In this document: in pieces, positions 27,108 through 34,992 of the stretch
Numbering within the stretch: the stretch's first letter is position 1
How the letters are laid out: every line of letters starts with the position of its first letter
Source of the DNA: Candidatus Faecalibacterium faecigallinarum
Lineage (GTDB): Bacteria > Bacillota > Clostridia > Oscillospirales > Ruminococcaceae
Direction of reading: 5' to 3'
Assembly: GCA_019119685.1 (NCBI GenBank)
Contig: DWWN01000007.1
Location: 1-64,000 of the forward strand
DNA: 64,000 nt
Position numbers and translations under genes: made by a program
Notes under the pieces: generated by a model
Seen by the model: only the letters and a program-made list of their open reading frames with translations
What the model was told of the DNA's origin: nothing
Databases searched by the model: none

Positions 27108-28184
27108 TCAGCCCGTGACGTCCTCCCAGAAGGCGGCGGCCCGGGCGATCCAGCCGGCAGCGTCGGTGCCGGCGCCGTTGGCGCTGCCGTGGGGCGCTTC
27201 GTCATAGACGATCAGCGCGTGGGGCACACCGCAGCGCGCCAGCGCCTCGTCCAGGGCCGGGCTCTGCCACTGGGTGAAGAATCCCCGCAGGGAGCTGTCG
27301 TTTTTGCCGTACCACTGGAAGGTGGCGGGGAAATCCGCCGTCACCTCTGCAGGCACCTCCACGTTATAGTAGTAGTCGCCCGGGGCCAGATGGTCCCCCG
27401 GCTGCGCCCGGTCGTAGAGGTAGAACAGGACGGGCTTGCCGTAGGCGTAGTTCAAAATGGGGTAGGCCAGCAGCAGCGCGCCGGGCTTGGGCAGGCCGTA
27501 ATTTTGGTAGCCCATCCGATCGGTGCCAAAGAGGGCGCACAGCTGCCCGCCCGAAGAAAAGCCCATCAAGGCGTAGTTTTCCGGGTCCACCTGCAGCTCG
27601 CCCGCGTGGGCGGTGATGTACTGCACCGCCCGCACCAGGTCCTGGTAGTTGGCGTTGTCCTTCAGGTCATGGCCCACCCGGTAGTTCAGGATGAAAGCGG
27701 CGTAGCCCATCCGGTGCAGCTCGGCCACCGCGCTGCACCCCTCCTTGACGCGGGCGGTGCGCTCCAGCATATTGCCGGACAGGACGATGGCGTACTTGGC
27801 CCCCGGCTTTTCGGCCGGGAAATAGTAAAGCGCCACCCCTTCCCGGGTGGGGTCGGCGGCGACTTCTTCCGCGGTGTAGAGGGGGTATGTCACCTGCACG
27901 CCCTGGTTATAGTTTTCGATGATGAGGTTCAGCGCCTCGACGGCCTCGTCCACCGGCGCGCCGATGTAGCGGCGCAGGCTCCAGCGGGCGTATTCCCAGG
28001 GCTGTTCGGGCCAGAGGGAGCCGCGGTCCCAGCTGTCAAAGCCGGCCCCCACGATCCCCTCGTTGCCGTGCAGCTCGGCGACGGTGGAGTCCGGGGTGAG
28101 ATAGGGCGCGGCCGCCCGGGCCGGCACAGCCAGCACAGCCGCCAGCACGGCCAGGCAGAGCGCGCGTTTGATCTTGCACGTCAT
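27108..28184 (-). CDS. Secreted alpha/beta hydrolase (esterase), tandem paralog C
   Basis: Signal peptide, GFSSGG, EAPHGSANGAGTDAAGW; clearly homologous to A and B. Confidence 0.85.
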   Translation of the reverse strand: MTCKIKRALCLAVLAAVLAVPARAAAPYLTPDSTVAELHGNEGIVGAGFDSWDRGSLWPEQPWEYARWSLRRYIGAPVDEAVEALNLIIENYNQGVQVTYPLYTAEEVAADPTREGVALYYFPAEKPGAKYAIVLSGNMLERTARVKEGCSAVAELHRMGYAAFILNYRVGHDLKDNANYQDLVRAVQYITAHAGELQVDPENYALMGFSSGGQLCALFGTDRMGYQNYGLPKPGALLLAYPILNYAYGKPVLFYLYDRAQPGDHLAPGDYYYNVEVPAEVTADFPATFQWYGKNDSSLRGFFTQWQSPALDEALARCGVPHALIVYDEAPHGSANGAGTDAAGWIARAAAFWEDVTG

Positions 28185-28239
28185 GGGTCTTTCCTTTCCC
28201 TGCGGTCACGCAGAACTGGTTCGTTTTCCAGTTTTTTCT

Positions 28240-28268
28240 ATTGTACCCTGTCCGGCCCTTCTTGTCAA
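28240..28268 (-). promoter_or_regulatory. Predicted promoter of tandem-esterase operon
   Basis: TTGACA-N17-TACAAT on minus strand. Confidence 0.75.
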
Positions 28269-28293
28269 AAGCTTTTGCGGTTCGACGCCGCCA

Positions 28294-28322
28294 TTGTACT
28301 TTCGGCAAAAATCTGCTATACT
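28294..28322 (+). promoter_or_regulatory. Predicted promoter of DUF975 gene
   Basis: TTGTAC-N17-TATACT. Confidence 0.6.
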
Positions 28323-28384
28323 GAAGTCCACCGGTGGAACCCAAAACCGAATGTTTTCTGCAACCTGAAAAGGAGGTCTGCTCT

Positions 28385-29158
28385 ATGTGGACACGCGCCC
28401 TTTTGAAAGACAACGCCAAGACCGTCCTGCGGCGCAGCTACTGGCGGGTCTTTCTGGCCTGCCTGATCGTCTCCCTGCTGTGCGGCGGCGACTTCAACCT
28501 GAACTATCGTTTTGGCGCCGACAGCGCCCCGTCCGGCCTGCCTGAGAGCGCCGCCCGGTTTGCCGGCAACACCGGTTTCCCCTTCTCCGTGCTGCTGCAG
28601 CTGCTGATGCCCGTCATCATCGGTGTCGGCGTCATGGCCCTGCTGCTTGTCCTGGCGGCTGTCCTGTGCTGGGGCATCCTGGTCACGCCGGTGCTCCAGG
28701 TGGGCCAGGCCCGCTACCTGACAGAGAACCGCTCCGACACCGCCCAGCTGGGAACGATCTTTTCAGGCTTTACCCGCGGCTACTGGAACACGGTGGGGGT
28801 CATGTTTTTCATGAACCTGAAAGTCTTTTTGTGGACTTTGCTGCTCATCGTCCCCGGCATCGTCAAGAGCTATCAGTACCGCTTCATCCCCTTTCTGCTG
28901 GCCGAGAACCCCGACCTGCCCGCCGACCGCGCCTTTGAGATCAGCACCATGATGACCGACGGCGAGAAGTGGAACATTTTTGTGCTGGACCTGTCCTTCC
29001 TGGGGTGGAACCTGCTGGGCCTGCTGCTGCTCGGCATCGGCGCACTGTTCGTGGACCCCTATGTCAAAGCCACCGAGGCCGAGCTTTACGCGGCGTTGCG
29101 GGCCAAGGTGCTCGCGTCCGGCTACGTCACCGAGGAAGAGCTGACCGGGCAATCCTAA
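28385..29158 (+). CDS. DUF975 family integral membrane protein
   Basis: Polytopic; LLIVPGIVKSYQYRFIPFLLAENPDLPADRAFEISTMMTDGEKWNIFVLDLSFLGW; aaaggaggt RBS. Confidence 0.85.
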   Translation: MWTRALLKDNAKTVLRRSYWRVFLACLIVSLLCGGDFNLNYRFGADSAPSGLPESAARFAGNTGFPFSVLLQLLMPVIIGVGVMALLLVLAAVLCWGILVTPVLQVGQARYLTENRSDTAQLGTIFSGFTRGYWNTVGVMFFMNLKVFLWTLLLIVPGIVKSYQYRFIPFLLAENPDLPADRAFEISTMMTDGEKWNIFVLDLSFLGWNLLGLLLLGIGALFVDPYVKATEAELYAALRAKVLASGYVTEEELTGQS

Positions 29159-29194
29159 AAGGAAAGAATTGACGATTTGATGGAAGAAGAATGT

Positions 29195-29707
29195 ATGCAG
29201 ATCCGGCCCATGGAGCCGGCCGACTGGCCCTCTGTGGCCGAGATCTACCAAGAAGGCATCGCCACCGAGCACGCCACCTTTCAGACGGCCTGCCCGCCCT
29301 ACTCCGCCTGGGACGCCTCCCACATCAAGGAGTGCCGGCTGGTGATCCTGGCCCCGGACGGCGAGATCGCCGGGTGGGCGGTGCTGTCCCGGGTGAATAT
29401 GCGCTGGTGCTACCGCGGCGTGGCCGAGGTGAGCATCTATGTGGGCGAGCGCTACCGCGGCCGCGGCTACGGCTACCACCTGCTGAGCGCCCTGTGCGCC
29501 GCCGCCGAACAGGCCGGCTACTGGACGCTGCAGTCCACCGTCCTGCAGGACAACGAGGCCAGTCACCGGCTGCACACCAAGTGCGGGTTCCGGGAGGTGG
29601 GCCGCCGGGAGCGCATCGCACGCGACTGCCACGGCCGCTGGCTGGACACCTGGCTGATGGAGCGCCGCTGCGCCGCCGACGAGCCCCCCGGCTACAAGAA
29701 GCTGTAA
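29195..29707 (+). CDS. GNAT acetyltransferase, phosphinothricin-acetyltransferase-like
   Basis: IRPMEPADWPSVAEIYQEGIATEHATFQT, YVGERYRGRGYGYHLLSAL, LHTKCGFREVGRRERIARD. Confidence 0.85.
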   Translation: MQIRPMEPADWPSVAEIYQEGIATEHATFQTACPPYSAWDASHIKECRLVILAPDGEIAGWAVLSRVNMRWCYRGVAEVSIYVGERYRGRGYGYHLLSALCAAAEQAGYWTLQSTVLQDNEASHRLHTKCGFREVGRRERIARDCHGRWLDTWLMERRCAADEPPGYKKL

Positions 29708-29709
29708 AA

Positions 29710-29747
29710 AAGTCCCCGCCTTTCCCGTGAAGGAAAAGCGGGGACTT
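29710..29747 (+). terminator. Terminator-like hairpin after GNAT gene
   Basis: AAGTCCCCGC...GCGGGGACTT 10-bp stem. Confidence 0.7.
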
Positions 29748-29774
29748 GTCATTTGCTGGCAGTTATGGTATTCT
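29746..29774 (+). promoter_or_regulatory. Candidate promoter of holin-like peptide gene
   Basis: TTGTCA-N17-TATTCT. Confidence 0.55.
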
Positions 29775-29871
29775 TTTGGTGGGTGTTGTCGATAAACGGC
29801 AAGCGGTGTGTTCCCCGTTCAAATCGGGGGCGCTTCTTTGCCTCCTGATCGTACAGAAAGGGGGGCTGACA

Positions 29872-29955
29872 ATGGTCACATATTCCGATCTTATTCAGAC
29901 CGGCATTTTGGTCGTTGGCATTATCGGTCTGTTCATTCAGATCCTTAAAAAATAA
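29872..29955 (+). CDS. 27-aa holin-like toxin-type membrane peptide
   Basis: MVTYSDLIQTGILVVGIIGLFIQILKK: single TM with C-terminal Lys pair; strong RBS gaaaggggggctgaca; resembles small Hol_Tox-type peptides. Confidence 0.75.
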   Translation: MVTYSDLIQTGILVVGIIGLFIQILKK

Positions 29956-30046
29956 AAAGAAGTAACCGCCCAGCTTCCCAACTTGTGCGGTTACTTCTTT
30001 AACCAATCAACGGGGAACTACCGTTTGTCCGGCAGCGCCCTTCTTT
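29947..30046 (-). ncRNA. Predicted ~100-nt antisense RNA overlapping the 3' end of the toxin-like gene
   Basis: Minus-strand promoter TTGACA-N17-TATACT and 14-bp terminator hairpin with UUUUUAUUUUUU tail; ends inferred. Confidence 0.65.
29956..30000. terminator. Perfect 14-bp hairpin; terminator for minus-strand RNA, possibly bidirectional
   Basis: AAAGAAGTAACCGC-N17-GCGGTTACTTCTTT. Confidence 0.85.
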
Positions 30047-30052
30047 ATATCT

Positions 30053-30081
30053 AGTATAGCGCAAGCTACGCTTTTTGTCAA
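30053..30081 (-). promoter_or_regulatory. Antisense RNA promoter
   Basis: TTGACA (revcomp of 30076-30081), 17-nt spacer, TATACT (revcomp of 30053-30058). Confidence 0.8.
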
Positions 30082-30092
30082 CGTTCCGGCAC

Positions 30093-30132
30093 CAAAATCC
30101 GCCCACTGCAAAAGCAGGGGCGGATTTTTTAT
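30093..30132. terminator. Bidirectional terminator downstream of HD-domain gene
   Basis: AAAATCCGCCC...GGGCGGATTTTTT. Confidence 0.8.
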
Positions 30133-30635
30133 GCGCAGATGGCCTTCTGGCGGTGGCGGTACAGCGCCTCGAGGACGGCGCAGTATTTGTCGGCGATGCA
30201 GACGATCACCGCCTCCCGGCTGGAAGGCGCGTGGAACAGCGTCAGCGGCCACATATGGCTGCGGATGATGTTGCGCACCTTGGGGCTGAGGGCAAAGCAC
30301 CGCTCGGCGTTCTCCCGGGCCAGCAGCGGGTGGATGAACCCGTGCATTTTGAACAGGGTGCGCAGGCTGCGGCAGTGCTGGAAACGGCCTTCACAGTGCC
30401 AGTCGTACAAATAAAAATCGTGCAGCAGGGCGCCCACGGCCAGGGCGGTCTCGTCCGCACCCACATGGAAGCGCCGGTTGATCCAGAAGCTCACCCGCGC
30501 CACATTCTGGCAGTGCTGGTAGGTGGTCACGCAGCCGTGCTGGATGTAGTTGTCCATTTCCTGCACACGGGGGTCCTCCTCGTACTGCTGCAGAATGCAG
30601 CGGAGCTTTGCGCGTTCTGTTTCAGACAGGCCCAT
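30129..30635 (-). CDS. HD domain phosphohydrolase-like protein
   Basis: TTYQHCQNVARVSFWINRRF...AVGALLHDFYLYDW; ADKYCAVLEAL. Confidence 0.8.
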   Translation of the reverse strand: MGLSETERAKLRCILQQYEEDPRVQEMDNYIQHGCVTTYQHCQNVARVSFWINRRFHVGADETALAVGALLHDFYLYDWHCEGRFQHCRSLRTLFKMHGFIHPLLARENAERCFALSPKVRNIIRSHMWPLTLFHAPSSREAVIVCIADKYCAVLEALYRHRQKAICA

Positions 30636-30718
30636 TGGCTTTCCTCCTGAATGATGCGCCCGGCCGGCCGCGCCGCGCCGGGTTTTTTGTTTGCGAGGTT
30701 CGATGTTCTCTAGTCCAT

Positions 30719-30747
30719 AGTATACAAGAACCGCTTGTCCCTGTCAA
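30719..30747 (-). promoter_or_regulatory. Predicted promoter of HD-domain gene
   Basis: TTGACA-N17-TATACT on minus strand. Confidence 0.75.
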
Positions 30748-30774
30748 CCGTTTTGCACAAATTTTTCATCGCAT

Positions 30775-31566
30775 TTACGCAATTCCAAGATCCCAGCCGA
30801 ACACCTCGCCCAGCCACTCGGCCGCCAGGGCGAACCAGTGGGCGGCGTGGGGCTGCGGGGTGTTCACCTCGGCGGTGCAGACGCTCAGCCCATGCACCCC
30901 GTGGGAGAACAGGTGCGCTTCGCACGGCACGCCCGCGCGGCGCAGGGCCGACAGGAGCAGCAGGCTGTTTTCCACCGGGACCGTCTGGTCGTCCATGGTG
31001 TGCCAGAGGAATACCGGCGGGGTTTCGGGGCCGACCTTGTCCTCCAGGCCGAACGCCAGGTGGCTGGCCAGGCCGGCCGAACCGCTCAAAGCCTCAAAGC
31101 TGCCCCGGTGGGCAAAGGGGCCGGCCGTCACCACAGGATAGGACAAGATCAGGGCGTTGGGCCTCTGCCGCTCCTGCCAGGAAGCCTGGCCGGGCAGCGC
31201 CAGCACCGCCGACGAAAGGGCCAGGTGCGCCCCCGCCGAAAAGCCGCAGGCGGCGATCTTATCCGGCAGGATGTGCCACTCGTCCGCGTGGGCCCGCAGG
31301 GCGGCCAGCGCCCCGTCGATCTGTTTTAGGGGGAGATAATTTTGGGCCTGTTCCCCTACGCCGTAGCGCAGCACCGCCGCGTGGTACCCCGCCGCCAGAA
31401 AGCGGACCGCCACCGGGTCCCCTTCCCGGGGGCTGACGTGGCTGTAGCCGCCCCCCGGCACCACCAGCACCAGCGGCCGGGCCTGGGCCATGGGCATGAC
31501 TTCTTCCGCGTCCCGCAGGTAGACGGTCAGGGACGCGCCGTGGATCGCAAGGGTCTCGATCTTCAT
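30775..31566 (-). CDS. Alpha/beta hydrolase (cytoplasmic esterase/acetyl-xylan-esterase-like)
   Basis: PLVLVVPGGGYSHVSPREGDPVAVRFLAAGYHAAVLRY; ACGFSAGAHLA; HTMDDQTVPVENSLLL; LFSHGVHGLS. Confidence 0.88.
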   Translation of the reverse strand: MKIETLAIHGASLTVYLRDAEEVMPMAQARPLVLVVPGGGYSHVSPREGDPVAVRFLAAGYHAAVLRYGVGEQAQNYLPLKQIDGALAALRAHADEWHILPDKIAACGFSAGAHLALSSAVLALPGQASWQERQRPNALILSYPVVTAGPFAHRGSFEALSGSAGLASHLAFGLEDKVGPETPPVFLWHTMDDQTVPVENSLLLLSALRRAGVPCEAHLFSHGVHGLSVCTAEVNTPQPHAAHWFALAAEWLGEVFGWDLGIA

Positions 31567-31671
31567 ATGTATCGTTCCTCCCAGAAAGTTTGCTCTGCCC
31601 TTATTGTACCGCAGAACGGCCGCGCGGGAAAGCGGATTTCTAAACTTTTTATGAAGGCCGGCCCCCAGCTC

Positions 31672-31700
31672 TTGATTTTTTCTCCGAAACGGTGTATATT
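31672..31700 (+). promoter_or_regulatory. Predicted htpG promoter
   Basis: TTGATT-N17-TATATT; -10 abuts the CIRCE. Confidence 0.6.
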
Positions 31701-31725
31701 AGCACTCGGAATATTTGAGTGCTAA
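31699..31725. promoter_or_regulatory. CIRCE element (HrcA operator)
   Basis: TTAGCACTC-N9-GAGTGCTAA, exact consensus. Confidence 0.97.
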
Positions 31726-31766
31726 GCACAGCAACGTGCTCCGCGATAAGAAAAGAGGTTTTTGCT

Positions 31767-33695
31767 ATGGCAATGCAGCCGTTCCAGGCCGAAAGCAAAA
31801 AGCTGATGGACCTGATGATCAACTCGATCTACACCAACAAGGAGATCTTCCTGCGGGAGCTGATCTCCAACGCATCCGACGCCATCGACAAGCTCTACTT
31901 CAAGAGCCTGACCGACACCTCGGTGGGGATGAACCGGGAGGATTTCCGCATCCTGCTCACCCTTGACAAGGAAAACCGTATGCTCACCGTCTCGGACAAC
32001 GGCATCGGCATGACCCGCGAGGAGTTGGAGCAGAACCTGGGCACCATCGCCCACTCGGGCAGCCAGGACTTCAAGGCCGAGAACACCGATGAGAACATCG
32101 ACATCATCGGCCAGTTCGGCGTGGGCTTCTACTCCGCCTTTATGGTGGCCGACCGCGTCACCGTCATTTCCAAGGCTTACGGCAGCAGCGAGGCCTGGCA
32201 GTGGGAGTCCAGCGGCGTGGAGGGCTATGAGATCACCCCCGCCGGGAAGGAGACCGCCGGCACCGACATCATCCTGCACATCAAGCCCAACACCGACACC
32301 GAGAACTACGACAACTACGTCTCGGAGTACGGCGTGGCCGCCATCGTCAAGAAGTACAGCGACTACATCCGCTACCCCATCCAGATGGAGCGCACCAAGA
32401 GCCGTCAGAAGCCCGAGCCCGACCCCAAGCCCGAGGACTACAAGCCCGAGTGGGAGGAATACACCGAGCTGGAGACCCTGAACAGCATGGTGCCCATCTG
32501 GAAGAAGCAGAAGAGCGAAGTCACCGACGAGGAGTACAACGAGTTCTACAAGAACCACTTCGGCGATTACGCCGACCCCGCCCGAGTCATCGTCAGCCGC
32601 ACCGAGGGCACCGCCAACTACAACGCCCTGCTCTTTGTCCCCTCGCACCGCCCCTACGATTTTTACACCAAGGAGTATGAGAAGGGCCTGGCCCTCTATG
32701 CCTCCGGCGTGCTCATCATGGACAAGTGCGCCGACCTGCTGCCCGACTATTTCAGCTTCGTCAAGGGCATCGTGGACAGCCAGGACCTGAGCCTGAACAT
32801 CAGCCGCGAGACCCTGCAGAAGGACAGCCAGCTCAAGCTGATCCACAACGCCCTGGAAAAGAAGATCAAGAACGAGCTGAACGCCATGCTGGTCAATGAC
32901 CGGGAGAAGTACGAGAACTTCTGGAAGGAGTTCGGCCGCCAGATCAAGTTCGGCGTCTATTCCGACTACGGGATGCACACCGAGCTGCTGCGGGGCCTGC
33001 TGCTGTTCTACTCCGCCAAGGAGAAGAAGATGGTCACGCTGGAGGAGTACGTCGAGAAGATGCCCGCCGAGCAGAAGTACATCTACTTTGCCGCCGGTGA
33101 CTCGGCCGACCGTCTGGCCAAACTGCCCACCGCCACCCTGGTGCTGGACAAGGGCTATGACCTGCTGCTGCTGACCGAGGACGTGGACGAGTTCTGCTTC
33201 CAGATCATGCACAGCTTCCCCCGCAAGGATGCCGAGGGCAAGGACGGCACCGTCGAGTTCAAGAACATCAACGGCAGCGACCTGGGCCTGGAGTCCGACG
33301 AGGAGAAGAAGGCCGCCGAGGAGGCCACCGCCGAGAACAAAGCCCTGTTCGACGCCATGAAGGCCGCTCTGGACGGCAAGATCAAGGAAGTGAAGGTCTC
33401 CACCCGCCTGAAGGACCATCCCGTCTGCCTGTCGGCCGAAGGCCCCCTGTCCATCGAGATGGAAAAGGTTCTGTCCCGCCAGCCCGGCAGCGAGGACGTC
33501 AAGAGCGACAAGGTGCTGGAGATCAACGCCAGCCACCCCGTCTTTGCGGTCCTGAAGGCTGCGCAGGAGGCCGGCGACACCGACAAGGTGAACCAGTACA
33601 GCCAGATTCTTTACGCCCAGGCCCAGCTGATCGAGGGCCTGCCGGTGGACGACCCCGTCGCCTATGCCGACGCCGTCTGCGCGCTGATGAAGTGA
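31767..33695 (+). CDS. htpG: Hsp90 family chaperone HtpG
   Basis: IYTNKEIFLRELISNASDAIDKL, LTVSDNGIGMTREEL, IGQFGVGFYSAFMVAD. Confidence 0.97.
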   Translation: MAMQPFQAESKKLMDLMINSIYTNKEIFLRELISNASDAIDKLYFKSLTDTSVGMNREDFRILLTLDKENRMLTVSDNGIGMTREELEQNLGTIAHSGSQDFKAENTDENIDIIGQFGVGFYSAFMVADRVTVISKAYGSSEAWQWESSGVEGYEITPAGKETAGTDIILHIKPNTDTENYDNYVSEYGVAAIVKKYSDYIRYPIQMERTKSRQKPEPDPKPEDYKPEWEEYTELETLNSMVPIWKKQKSEVTDEEYNEFYKNHFGDYADPARVIVSRTEGTANYNALLFVPSHRPYDFYTKEYEKGLALYASGVLIMDKCADLLPDYFSFVKGIVDSQDLSLNISRETLQKDSQLKLIHNALEKKIKNELNAMLVNDREKYENFWKEFGRQIKFGVYSDYGMHTELLRGLLLFYSAKEKKMVTLEEYVEKMPAEQKYIYFAAGDSADRLAKLPTATLVLDKGYDLLLLTEDVDEFCFQIMHSFPRKDAEGKDGTVEFKNINGSDLGLESDEEKKAAEEATAENKALFDAMKAALDGKIKEVKVSTRLKDHPVCLSAEGPLSIEMEKVLSRQPGSEDVKSDKVLEINASHPVFAVLKAAQEAGDTDKVNQYSQILYAQAQLIEGLPVDDPVAYADAVCALMK

Positions 33696-33760
33696 TTTAT
33701 GCCGTCTATCTGAGACAGGCTTGAAATTGCCAGTCTGTTGAAATCTCTTAGAAGAAAGCC

Positions 33761-33789
33761 TTAACAAACGAGCCGTGTTCCATTATAAT
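33761..33789 (+). promoter_or_regulatory. Predicted promoter of XpaC-like/TrmH operon
   Basis: TTAACA-N17-TATAAT inside an inverted repeat. Confidence 0.75.
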
Positions 33790-33812
33790 AAAGGGAGCAC
33801 GGCTCGTTTGTT
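33763..33812. repeat. Perfect 15-bp inverted repeat enclosing the -10 box
   Basis: AACAAACGAGCCGTG (33763-33777) / CACGGCTCGTTTGTT (33798-33812). Confidence 0.95.
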
Positions 33813-33840
33813 GCCGTCTTATTTTGGGAGGTCCTGACCT

Positions 33841-34983
33841 ATGCCGCAGCACAAACATTATTTTGCCCGCATCCCCCTCATCGCCCTGCTGGTTTTGCTG
33901 GGCCTTGCGCCCTGGCTGGCGGTGATTTTGTTCATCCTGCGGGCCGTTGATAAGGACGCCGAGAAAAAAGAATGGCGCGCCTTTCAAGACCGCAGGCGCT
34001 ACGCCGCCGACTTCCGCCCCGAGGACACCCGCCGCGCCGCCCAGCCTGGGCCGGGCGCTCCCTACGACTACAGCGCCCGCTACCAGGCCCACGACCTGCC
34101 CACCGCCGAGCAGCAGAAAGCCAAAAAGCGCCGGCAGAGCCTCATCAACTGGTGCACCGTGCTGGGAGGGCTGTTTTTGTTTGCGGGCGTCACCAGCCTG
34201 CCCGACAGCATCTATTACGGCCTGTGGAACGACCTGTTTTCCAACCTGTTCATGGTCGTGGGCGGCGGGGGCGCACTGGTCCTGGGGCTGTTCCTCCGGC
34301 GGGTCAGCCGGCTGGAACGCCAGCTGGACAAAGTGGTAGGCGACCGGGACAACATCCCCCTGGACGAGCTGTTCGCCGCGGCAGGCATCCCCGAAAAGGA
34401 GGGCCGCAAGGTACTGGAAAGCGCCATCGACCATGGCTATTTCGGGGCCGACGCCTACATCGACAACCGCACCGACTTCCTGGTGGTGCGGGGCGACGCG
34501 CCCATCCCCGCCCCTCCCGCCCAGGAGAGCGCGCCGCAGCCGGACCCCGATCCCGCCGGGGAGAGCCAGTACCAGCGGCTTCTGCGCCAGCTGCATGAGG
34601 CGGGCGCGGCCCTCGCCGACCCTGTGCTGCGGGACAAGGCCGCCCGCCTGGAAACGGTCAGCGCCCGCATCTTTGCCCTTGCCGAGGCCGACCCCGGCAA
34701 GGAGGACCAGCTGCGCAAGTTCGTCAACTACTACCTGCCCACCGCCCTCAAACTGCTGCACACCTACGCCCAGCTGGACGGCCAGGGGGTGGACGGCGAG
34801 AACATCACCAAAACCAAACAGAGCATCGAGCGCTCGCTGGACCTGCTGGTCACCGCCTTTGAAAACCAGCTGGACAAGCTGTTCCAGTCCGACGCGCTGG
34901 ACGTCTCAGCCGACATCGCCGCCCTGGAAGGGATGCTGAACCTGGACGGCCTTTCGGGCGAGAGCGACTTCACATCCCAGTAA
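33841..34983 (+). CDS. XpaC-like (5-bromo-4-chloroindolyl phosphate hydrolysis family) membrane protein
   Basis: N-terminal TMs; C-terminal LRKFVNYYLPTALKLLHTYAQLDGQGVDGENITKTKQSIERSLDLLVTAFENQLDKLF. Confidence 0.8.
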   Translation: MPQHKHYFARIPLIALLVLLGLAPWLAVILFILRAVDKDAEKKEWRAFQDRRRYAADFRPEDTRRAAQPGPGAPYDYSARYQAHDLPTAEQQKAKKRRQSLINWCTVLGGLFLFAGVTSLPDSIYYGLWNDLFSNLFMVVGGGGALVLGLFLRRVSRLERQLDKVVGDRDNIPLDELFAAAGIPEKEGRKVLESAIDHGYFGADAYIDNRTDFLVVRGDAPIPAPPAQESAPQPDPDPAGESQYQRLLRQLHEAGAALADPVLRDKAARLETVSARIFALAEADPGKEDQLRKFVNYYLPTALKLLHTYAQLDGQGVDGENITKTKQSIERSLDLLVTAFENQLDKLFQSDALDVSADIAALEGMLNLDGLSGESDFTSQ

Positions 34984-34992
34984 GGAGATACC

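Noticed and set aside
29811-29840. tRNA-like T-arm (CCCCG-TTCAAAT-CGGGG) followed by a 7-nt acceptor-like stretch
   Set aside because: No matching 5' acceptor strand, D-arm or anticodon arm upstream; the sequence is better explained by leader hairpin pairing (AAGCG/CGCTT) and the long-range 3' pairing. A tRNA-remnant att site cannot be excluded.
31722-33767. 681-aa minus-strand ORF
   Set aside because: Antisense shadow of htpG; runs through the CIRCE region and has no domain motifs.
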